A stretch of 44,474 nucleotides of DNA from Myxococcota bacterium. Lineage in GTDB: Bacteria > Myxococcota > UBA727 > JAHDBA01. The notes under the pieces were generated by a model. It searched no databases. It saw only the letters and a list, made by a program, of their open reading frames with translations, and was not told the DNA's origin. The translations under genes and the position numbers were made by a program. The stretch is from positions 1 through 44,474 of the forward strand of contig JAHDBA010000022.1 in NCBI GenBank assembly GCA_020630615.1. Direction: 5' to 3'. Positions 25,811 to 33,015 of the stretch are shown in pieces; position 1 is the stretch's first letter; every line of letters begins with the position of its first letter.

Positions 25811-27727
25811 ATGGTAGCGTGGGCCATGGTCGTGTTTTCCATTATTGCTCCACTTCTTGGTCTCGTTTCTGCATACCTCTTAAATGAACGCAAAGGTGGG
25901 CGTGAGTTGCTTACGGGCTACATCGGACTTTTGCTTGGGACACTCGTGCTCTTTGAATGGTTACCCGAGGGACTCTCACGAACAGGGGCTCCCGGCGTCT
26001 TTGCGCTCATCGCAGGTGCCTTTCTTGCTTCACGTCTTGAAGAGCGACTCCATCGGGGAAGCGCACATGGGACCTTGAAGACTTCGAATGGATCGGCGGA
26101 GGAGTGCCACACGAGAAACCACCCTTCGCATACCGAGTTCAGCGCTTTGCATGCTTCAAAGATCGATACTGTGTGGATTTTAGGCTTCCTTGGACTCCAT
26201 CAGATTGCTGACGGACTCACGATTGCTCTTTTAAGTGAGCACGGCTCTGCAACAGAAGTTTTTGGTTTTGGTCTTCATCGTTTTCTTGTCGGCATTGGCG
26301 TTGTTGGCGTTAGTACTGTCTTAAAACGTAAATGGGTATTCCCAGTTTTACTTCTCTTCATCGCGCTGACGCTGATCGGGTATCAGTCCGGGGAGCTTCT
26401 TTCGTCGTGGATGAAGAGTGATTTTGTCGCATGGGGAATCCTCTTTCTAACAGGCGCTATGGTGCATGCTTTAATACATCATTTTAGTGGTCCCGAAGCC
26501 GCAATTCTGTATCGTGCAAAGTCTCCCGCAGCATTGGGTGCGGGTGCGGGTCTAGTTTCTGCGCTTATCATTGGGCTTTTTTTCAACCACCAGCATGGCG
26601 CGCATCATGGGGAAATGTCCTCGGGTTTTTCTGAGCGTTGTCTTGAGTACCTACAAGCCTCTGCCCCAGCCGTTCTAGTGGGATACGTGCTCGCGGGGGT
26701 TTTGATTTTGAAATTTCCTCAGAATACGGGGCAATGGATGATGCGAGGAGGAGGTTTTATTCAGAGTCTCAAGGGAATGCTCATTGGCTTACCTTTACCG
26801 ATTTGTTCTTGTGGTGTGGTTCCTTTGTACCGAGCGTTGATCCGTAGAGGTGTGGTTGGTGCCTCTGCAATTGCATTTCTTGTTGCCACACCGGAGCTTG
26901 GGCTTGAAGCCTTTCTTTTGTCCTTTCCTCTCTTGGGTGGAAAGATGACCCTTGTGAGGTTGTGTTGTGCAGGAGTCCTAGCGCTTTTTGTTGCGACGAT
27001 TTGTGGCCCAATGGTCCGCGCGGGTGAAGCACAAGAAAGTGAGCCCGAAAAACCGGCTAAGAAGTTCAATTTAGGGAATTGGTTTCAGGAAGGTTTTGTT
27101 GAAATAGGGGGGGATACGTGGCCTTGGATCATGTTCGGAATTGTAATTGCGGCTGCATTACCCTCTGAAAGTCTTCAGGCCTATCTTGTTGCCTTACCGT
27201 GGGGCGTTGATGTGGTTCTTGCGTGCGCGATTGGTGTCCCTGTGTATGTCTGCGCATCGGGGGCAACGCCTCTGGTCGCTGGGCTTATGGCCGCAGGGAT
27301 CTCACCCGGTGCAGGGATAGCATTTCTACTCTCGGGTCCCGCGACGAATGCGACCACCTTTGGCGTTCTCAGCGATTTGCATGGCCCGAAACTTTCGAGA
27401 CGATTCGGTGCCTTGCTGTGCGTCGGTGCACTTCTCTTGGGTCTTCTGGTGAATCTTCTTTATACACACTCGCCGCAGAGCACCACCCTTGATCATACCC
27501 ATGGGCAACCGTGGTGGACAACAATGTTAATCCTTTGTTTTATACTGCATGGCGCGTACCTCTTTTACGCCCTTGGGGTACTCAACCTGGCTCACAAGTT
27601 GACCCGCTGGTTTCGATTGCCGCTTTTGGGTGTGCGAGAAGGATCGGGTGCTGCTGCAATTTCGACGCCTGGTCACGAGCCGCCAAAGCATGGTCCGGAT
27701 TCGAGCACATGTTGTGGAGGTTCGTGA
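25811..27727 (+). CDS. Fusion of ZIP-like half-transporter and SO_0444/ArsP-type permease
   Basis: A 638-residue polytopic membrane protein. Residues 1-225 contain several membrane helices, a His-rich cytoplasmic loop (around residues 86-115) and LHQIADGLTIAL (129-140), close to the HNxxDG metal site of ZIP transporters; a second His (H156 in GFGLHRFL) fits the following helix. Residues 240-600 match the permease family of ArsP, YraQ and Shewanella SO_0444: GLPLPICSCGVVPLYRALIRRG (327 onward, broken as PICSCGVVPL 330-339) is its hallmark Cys-X-Cys site, and GVPVYVCASGATPLVAG is the second. The tail ends in CCGGS. Export of Zn, Cu or arsenicals is the likely role; metal identity is uncertain. 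The start was placed at the ATG with AAGGGA nine bases upstream; an upstream TTG would overlap the previous gene. A His-rich linker follows at about residue 261. Confidence 0.85.
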   Translation: MVAWAMVVFSIIAPLLGLVSAYLLNERKGGRELLTGYIGLLLGTLVLFEWLPEGLSRTGAPGVFALIAGAFLASRLEERLHRGSAHGTLKTSNGSAEECHTRNHPSHTEFSALHASKIDTVWILGFLGLHQIADGLTIALLSEHGSATEVFGFGLHRFLVGIGVVGVSTVLKRKWVFPVLLLFIALTLIGYQSGELLSSWMKSDFVAWGILFLTGAMVHALIHHFSGPEAAILYRAKSPAALGAGAGLVSALIIGLFFNHQHGAHHGEMSSGFSERCLEYLQASAPAVLVGYVLAGVLILKFPQNTGQWMMRGGGFIQSLKGMLIGLPLPICSCGVVPLYRALIRRGVVGASAIAFLVATPELGLEAFLLSFPLLGGKMTLVRLCCAGVLALFVATICGPMVRAGEAQESEPEKPAKKFNLGNWFQEGFVEIGGDTWPWIMFGIVIAAALPSESLQAYLVALPWGVDVVLACAIGVPVYVCASGATPLVAGLMAAGISPGAGIAFLLSGPATNATTFGVLSDLHGPKLSRRFGALLCVGALLLGLLVNLLYTHSPQSTTLDHTHGQPWWTTMLILCFILHGAYLFYALGVLNLAHKLTRWFRLPLLGVREGSGAAAISTPGHEPPKHGPDSSTCCGGS

Positions 27728-27728
27728 A

Positions 27729-28625
27729 GTGTCAAGGACTGAAAAATCAAAGGGCTCGAAGACCGACACCTGTGTTTCAACAATCAAGGTTGTAATGGGG
27801 AATACACAAATGCTGGATGGCGGTGCTATGTTTGGTAACGCACCGAAAGCATTGTGGCAGCGATGGGTGAAACCGGATGCAGAGAACCGCATCCCGCTGG
27901 CATGTCGTGCCTTTCTCTTCGAATTCGAAGGGCGAAGCATTCTCATGGAAGCAGGCATCGGAACTTTCTTTGAGCCCAAGCTTCGTTCGCGCTACGGAAT
28001 TGTGGAGTCCGAGCATAAATTGCTGGATTCGCTACAAAGGCTGGGCTTGACCCATACGGATATTGATTGCGTCATCCTTTCCCACTTGCACTTTGATCAT
28101 GCGGGCGGCTTGCTTTCAAGCTATGTTCAAGGCGAAGAGCCTCAACTCCTCTTCCCAAACGCGGAGTATATTGTCAGTGAAGCAGCATGGCAGCGCGCGT
28201 TAGAACCTCATTCTCGAGATAGGGCGAGTTATGTTCCCGTCCTCAATCGGGCCCTGGCCGACTCGTCAAGACTGAAGTTGGTTGCAAGGCAGGAGGACGC
28301 TGTCGAGATCTTTGGAGAGGCTTTTTCATTTCATTTCTCTGAGGGACATACCCCAGGGCAGCTTCACCTTGAGATACCTACGCTTAAAGGTCCCCTGGTT
28401 TTTGCGGGCGATCTAATACCTGGCCAAGCCTGGATGCACATTCCTATTACGATGGGGTATGATCGATTCCCTGAGCGCGTGATCGATGAAAAAAAAGCGA
28501 TGCTTGAGAGTTTGTTCGTCCGCGGCGGCCGACTTCTTTTCACACACGATCCCAATGTTGCATGTGTTCGGGTATGTCGTGATGACCATGGACGCTACTT
28601 CGGCGAACCTTCTGACCTCGTATGA
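27729..28625 (+). CDS. Metallo-beta-lactamase-fold hydrolase, lactonase/YtnP-like
   Basis: A 298-residue hydrolase with the full zinc-site set: HLHFDH (His119, His121, Asp123, His124), His207 in EGHTPGQ, Asp228 in FAGDLIP and His273 in FTHDPN. The opening MLDGGAMFGNAPKALW and the HLHFDHAGG spacing are typical of the AiiA/YtnP branch, some members of which open N-acyl-homoserine lactones. The substrate here is unknown. GTG at 27729 is the start: it has GGAGG eight bases upstream and begins one base after the previous stop codon. An open frame extends further upstream but overlaps the transporter gene. It sits between a metal permease gene and an acyltransferase gene in a tight run. No signal peptide is seen, so it acts in the cytoplasm. 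Confidence 0.88.
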   Translation: MSRTEKSKGSKTDTCVSTIKVVMGNTQMLDGGAMFGNAPKALWQRWVKPDAENRIPLACRAFLFEFEGRSILMEAGIGTFFEPKLRSRYGIVESEHKLLDSLQRLGLTHTDIDCVILSHLHFDHAGGLLSSYVQGEEPQLLFPNAEYIVSEAAWQRALEPHSRDRASYVPVLNRALADSSRLKLVARQEDAVEIFGEAFSFHFSEGHTPGQLHLEIPTLKGPLVFAGDLIPGQAWMHIPITMGYDRFPERVIDEKKAMLESLFVRGGRLLFTHDPNVACVRVCRDDHGRYFGEPSDLV

Positions 28626-29505
28626 GAAAGAGCCCGTGAAGGAACTCAAATCATTCCAAACTTCGCAATTTTCAGCAGATTTTTCCCGGTTAATTGAGGA
28701 GGAAGTTTTTGGATGGGTCGATCGATACTTTCGAGTTCATATTGAAGGGGAGGGCGTTCGAAGCTTACACAAGGAGCAGGATACACCTCTGATTTTTGTA
28801 GCAAATCACAGTATTGGGGCCCTCTTTGAAGCAATCCTCTTGATGCGATTCCTACGGCGCGCAGGACTTCGTGAATCGTTGCGTATTCCAGCGCATCGCG
28901 TATCTTTCATTGCACCCCTAAAGTGGTTCCGGCCGCGGCGTTTGGGTGTCTTTGAGGCTTCGTACCGAGAGGCTGCAAAAGAAATTGATAGAGGACACTC
29001 TTTGCTTGTCTTCCCAGGCGGCGACCAAGAGTGTTTTCGACTTTTCGCGAGGCGCTATGAAGTTAACTTCTTTGGTCGGCAAGGCTTTGCAAGGCTTGCC
29101 ATCGAGAAAAATGTCAAAATAGTTCCTATTTCGATCACCGGTGCTCATGCGCTTTGGATACAGATCGTTCGAATCCCTATTTTAAATCGTTTTTTGGAAA
29201 AGCGAGTTCGCGGAAAAGGGTTCTCGCTCAATCTTGAAACGCTCATTGTATGTATCGCATTCGGGTGGGCAAATGCCGCATTTAAACTTCTGGCGCTTTT
29301 GGCATGGATCCTGCCTTGGCCAAGCAAAATTAAGGTTCGGCTTCATTCCCCAATAGAGATTGCTGAAGCCTCAACGGTTTCGTCATATGCTTATGGGCCA
29401 GTGAACGAAGAAGCTCGTGCTCAAAATCTAGCGCATGTTGTCGAAACGAAGATTCAAGAGGGTGTTAAGAGAGACTCCAGATCGCGGAGGACTCCGTGGG
29501 GGTAG
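28582..29505 (+). CDS. Acyltransferase of the lysophospholipid acyltransferase family
   Basis: A protein of about 307 residues with the LPLAT fold of phospholipid and glycerol acyltransferases. Visible motifs are LIFVANHSIGALFEA (the region of the catalytic HX4D), LLVFPGGDQE (the FPEG-like motif) and NVKIVPISITG (the PVxxxG-like motif). The His of HX4D is present but the Asp five positions later is Leu, so catalysis may rely on another residue (Glu, in LFEA) or be lost. A hydrophobic stretch (FKLLALLAWILPWP) near residue 240 suggests membrane association. The start is uncertain: ATG at 28582, ATG at 28588 and GTG at 28636 are in frame; the ATG starts would overlap the hydrolase gene. It is the last gene of the 25-29.5 kb run. 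Confidence 0.8.
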   Translation: MTMDATSANLLTSYEKEPVKELKSFQTSQFSADFSRLIEEEVFGWVDRYFRVHIEGEGVRSLHKEQDTPLIFVANHSIGALFEAILLMRFLRRAGLRESLRIPAHRVSFIAPLKWFRPRRLGVFEASYREAAKEIDRGHSLLVFPGGDQECFRLFARRYEVNFFGRQGFARLAIEKNVKIVPISITGAHALWIQIVRIPILNRFLEKRVRGKGFSLNLETLIVCIAFGWANAAFKLLALLAWILPWPSKIKVRLHSPIEIAEASTVSSYAYGPVNEEARAQNLAHVVETKIQEGVKRDSRSRRTPWG

Positions 29506-29592
29506 CGCGCACATTTTGATATCAAGACCGTGGAACTCTAAAATAGAATATGAGCACACCCGGATGAGAGAGAATAATCTCAAACTATAGAA

Positions 29593-29617
29593 ACGCCCCG
29601 CACTGAAGGCGGAGCGT
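29593..29617. terminator. Possible terminator hairpin between convergent genes
   Basis: ACGC-C-CCGC pairs with GCGG-A-GCGT (one mismatch) across a seven-base loop, with CAAGGTTTTG following on the plus strand. The T-run is short and displaced. It lies between the acyltransferase gene and the end of the amidohydrolase gene. Confidence 0.4.
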
Positions 29618-29687
29618 CAAGGTTTTGTCAAAAAGCCGATTGGTTTGGCAGACCACCTGGCTTAATGTCTCGGTTGAGTACTAAGGC

Positions 29688-32600
29688 TTACCGCGTGGCG
29701 TTCGCAGCACCCGGTGTTGCAAAGCATGCACCCCAATCCACGCTATCATCTCCAGTGTCGATACCGTTATCAACACGACAGATGGAGTAGCTGCTTTCTT
29801 GGTTGGTATCGCCACGTGTGTAAGCAGTACCTGAGACAAGTGGACCAAACTCGCCCGATTCACATGTTCCAGTATAGCTTAACGCATCGATCATTGTTCT
29901 TGATGCATCTTCCACAAGAAGCACCGCATCGGGAGCACCATTCTGAATACTTCCGTTGCTTAATTCAATTCGACCCACACTCGGGCCAAGACTTGCAAAG
30001 ACGGCGACATCGCCTACCACAAGATATTCGCCGGGCCCAAGCTCGCTTACGGGGGTACCCGTAGCATCGACTGCAGTGTCCAGTGCTTCTGAACCGTAGG
30101 TTGAATCGTTGACACAGTTCAACAACTCAAGTTTGATTCCCTCGAGACTGATGGGGTCTGCGCCAGCATTGATAATCTCAACAAACTCTGCGTCGTTTCC
30201 ATTGTCATCACGATAGTCGAGCTCATTGATCACAAGACCTGTGCCATTCGGTGGTGGTGGTGCAACAGCGCTGGAGTCATCGCGTCCGATGACATCGCCT
30301 GCGTCACGAGGTAAAAGTTTGATTTGACCGTTTCGGTACGCAAGAACCCCGCGGATTGTTGTAAAGGATGTCCCCACACCAACAGCAGGAGAAACTGCGT
30401 AAATGGCATCCGTCACTTGCATTGCCGCATCAATAGCAAATTCACCCGCACCGCGATAGCCAGGGCCACCATCAACTTGAACCGCTGTCACCGTCGCAGC
30501 GTCAATGCTGACTAGAACTCCTTCTAAACTTGCATTTTCTGCAGCCGAAAGAATCTCTGGGATATCAACCAATGCAACAGGTGACTCCGTCACTGTTCCC
30601 GTCGTCACCAACTCGACTTCTGTTTCTGTGAGCTGAATCTGGCCAAAGAAGTCTGAGATAAGTGCGTGGTTAAAGTTGATTACGTCACCAATGGCAAGGG
30701 TCGGGGCTTCAGGCGTATATGTGAAGATTCCACTGTTCTCAACACCGCTAAAGGTTGCCGCTTCGCTTGCGTGTTGGGCAAAGAACCCATTCTCAAGAAC
30801 TGCTGTGACAATCATGTCTTGTAGTTTGACATCGGTCCCCAACGGAAGCTCACGTCGCTTCACCGTGTAAATATCGGTGTCAAGTGCAGGACATTGCTCA
30901 TTACCAGGATTGGCAAACTCTGGGCATACGTCGCATGCATCACCCTTACCGTCATTGTCACTGTCAAGCTGGTCTGGGTTGGAGCTTCCCATGCAGTTGT
31001 CATCGCCATCGTCAACTCCATCCGAATCTCGGTCACCAATCGCAAACTCGACACATGGTGAACCTTCGTTCAACGGACAGGGGTCGCAAACATCACCGAC
31101 ACCATCATTGTCAACGTCACTTTGCGCACCGTTATCCAGGGGGCGAATAGGGTTGAAGACATCTGCACAGTTGTCGTCTCCATTGGCAATACCGTCCCCG
31201 TCTCGGTCTTCTTCTGTGCTCATACCATCATAGACGTTCGAGCCACTCACTTCATCGGAGTTCAAAGGGCGAGCCGGTAGACAGGTGGGTTCATTGTCAG
31301 GTGTCTCGCAGAAAAAGAGAGGGTAGGCGTCGGATTCCAGTGTCGCTTGGAGGCCGTCGAGGTTCGTACCAATCTCATCAACCAGACATACATTCTTTGA
31401 AGTACCACACATATCAAACGAAGAGCAGTTCGGGGCCAAGCTATCGATAGTGCTGGTATCACCGTACAAAGGCTTGCCGTTAATCATAACGAGTGCAACG
31501 TCTTGAGTTCCCGCTTCAATGACCCTGCGATAGTCTGCATCGATTCGCCCGTTGAATACGGCGATGTCTGCGTGGCGACCAACTTCAAGTGAGCCGATAA
31601 CATCGTCCATTGCAAGTGCACGCGCACCACCAATCGTAGCAGCGGCCCAAAGGTCTCGGTCATCGAGGACTTTGCCAAAGTAGTCTGTATTTAACTCATC
31701 AGCACATTGCAGTTCTCGCAGCATGTTCATTGAGCCCGAAGGTAGCCAATCGGTACCAAGAGCAAGATTGACACCAAGGTTTTTAAAGACTGGGATGGTA
31801 GCAGTGTCTCCATAGAGAGAAATATTCGAGCGCGGTGACCAGATAAGCTTCATATTGGTGGTACGCATGAGCGCGATGTCACTGGGGAGAAGGCCCACAC
31901 CGTGGATGATCGCAGTATTTTCATTGAGCGCAAGCTTGCCACCCCGCTCTAAACTTGTTTGGCATAAGAACTCGTTACGTGCTTCGGCGTCGATACCTTC
32001 TGCAACGTGTGGGGTGTACGCATCGATCGAGTTTGATGGCACCAAAATATCATCATAGTCACAGTCGTTCGAACGTAGGAAACCACTTGAGTCGCCAAGA
32101 GGGAATGTCTCGTAGTCGACATAATCTTGATCGCCACTCAGCTCGTCCATGTCGCTACCGTTATCAAGATTTCTGAGCAGACCGGAAGAACGGCCCGAAC
32201 CATTGATTGAGGTTGTACCGGATACAACGAAACGTAACTCGCCAAAGGATTTTTCATCTTGCGAGGCACCACCACCCGCAACGTCAACGCTCGGGTGTCC
32301 ACGTTTGCCGCGGCGCCAATCATGGCGATGCTCCCAGCGTAAACCGGGGTCAACATTTTCTTCACTCGCGGACCAGGGGGCACCATTCATCCAGCCCATG
32401 TGGTCATGGGCATTGATCATTCCCGGAGAGACAGACTTGTCTTGACAGTTAATCTGTGTCGATGAATCGATATCACAGTTGCAACCCGAGCAGGTAATGA
32501 TACCGCCATCATCCACAACAACGATACCGTTTTTGACGACTCTGTCTTCAAAAAGTAAATCACCAACAATGGCAGTCGTTGGCCCGCTTCCAGAAACGAT

Positions 32601-32879
32601 ACATGCGTCATCTCTACCCGGCGATGTTTCAAAGGCTGGGGTACAGTTTTCTTCTTCGATCGGCTCGGGAGTATTTGTGGGGTCGTCAGTATTCCTAGGC
32701 TCAGAGGCATCATTGCTCGGCTCAGAGGCATCATCCATGACTACGTCGCTTGGCTCTGTGCCCGTCCCCGGATCTGTTTTACAGCCAAGCGCAAGCAGAA
32801 AGACGCTTAACACGCTCATAAACATGAGGTGCTGAAGCGTCAGCAGATATTGATTGTTTTTGTTTCTCAGGCCATTCAT
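29688..32879 (-). CDS. Giant amidohydrolase lipoprotein with TSP3-like repeats and lamin-tail domain
   Basis: A 1063-residue exported protein. The signal peptide ends in LALGC, a good lipobox. A Pro/Asp/Glu/Thr/Asn-rich spacer follows. Residues about 95-480 are an amidohydrolase: metal-site INAHDHMGW, the His in AIIHGVG, SPRSNISLYG, ALGTDWLPSG and a C-terminal GSLEVGRHADIAVF that is typical of this superfamily. Next come two Ca-binding thrombospondin type 3-like repeats (DRDGDGIANGDDNC and DRDSDGVDDGDDNC with Cys pairs), an OB-like beta region of about 200 residues (KRRELPLGTDVKL, NGFFAQ) and a lamin-tail domain near residue 880 (GLVINELDYRD, DAEFVEIINAG). An amidohydrolase fused to surface modules is uncommon. 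It follows the outer-membrane barrel gene on the same strand. The ATG chosen is five codons downstream of a TTG. The substrate is unknown. Confidence 0.88.
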   Translation of the reverse strand: MNGLRNKNNQYLLTLQHLMFMSVLSVFLLALGCKTDPGTGTEPSDVVMDDASEPSNDASEPRNTDDPTNTPEPIEEENCTPAFETSPGRDDACIVSGSGPTTAIVGDLLFEDRVVKNGIVVVDDGGIITCSGCNCDIDSSTQINCQDKSVSPGMINAHDHMGWMNGAPWSASEENVDPGLRWEHRHDWRRGKRGHPSVDVAGGGASQDEKSFGELRFVVSGTTSINGSGRSSGLLRNLDNGSDMDELSGDQDYVDYETFPLGDSSGFLRSNDCDYDDILVPSNSIDAYTPHVAEGIDAEARNEFLCQTSLERGGKLALNENTAIIHGVGLLPSDIALMRTTNMKLIWSPRSNISLYGDTATIPVFKNLGVNLALGTDWLPSGSMNMLRELQCADELNTDYFGKVLDDRDLWAAATIGGARALAMDDVIGSLEVGRHADIAVFNGRIDADYRRVIEAGTQDVALVMINGKPLYGDTSTIDSLAPNCSSFDMCGTSKNVCLVDEIGTNLDGLQATLESDAYPLFFCETPDNEPTCLPARPLNSDEVSGSNVYDGMSTEEDRDGDGIANGDDNCADVFNPIRPLDNGAQSDVDNDGVGDVCDPCPLNEGSPCVEFAIGDRDSDGVDDGDDNCMGSSNPDQLDSDNDGKGDACDVCPEFANPGNEQCPALDTDIYTVKRRELPLGTDVKLQDMIVTAVLENGFFAQHASEAATFSGVENSGIFTYTPEAPTLAIGDVINFNHALISDFFGQIQLTETEVELVTTGTVTESPVALVDIPEILSAAENASLEGVLVSIDAATVTAVQVDGGPGYRGAGEFAIDAAMQVTDAIYAVSPAVGVGTSFTTIRGVLAYRNGQIKLLPRDAGDVIGRDDSSAVAPPPPNGTGLVINELDYRDDNGNDAEFVEIINAGADPISLEGIKLELLNCVNDSTYGSEALDTAVDATGTPVSELGPGEYLVVGDVAVFASLGPSVGRIELSNGSIQNGAPDAVLLVEDASRTMIDALSYTGTCESGEFGPLVSGTAYTRGDTNQESSYSICRVDNGIDTGDDSVDWGACFATPGAANATR

Positions 32880-32886
32880 CTCATAC

Positions 32887-32994
32887 ACCCCCAAGGTGAT
32901 CGCAGAAATATGCGTTATTCACCTAGGGTGTAGCAGACCTAGATCCGCTTTGGCGCAGATCTTCGTACTTTTCATCAACTCAGATCTAGATCGG
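32887..32994. promoter_or_regulatory. Cluster of dyads and repeats before the amidohydrolase gene
   Basis: Two CACC..GGTG dyads (32887-32898 and 32920-32930) are followed by CAGACCTAGATCCG (32934-32947), CAGATCT (32956-32962) and CAGATCTAGATCGG (32981-32994). The two 14-mers match at 12 positions. They lie in the gap between the two minus-strand genes, where an internal promoter with operators could sit. Confidence 0.35.
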
Positions 32995-33015
32995 AGCAAG
33001 GCTCAAGTTGGCGGT

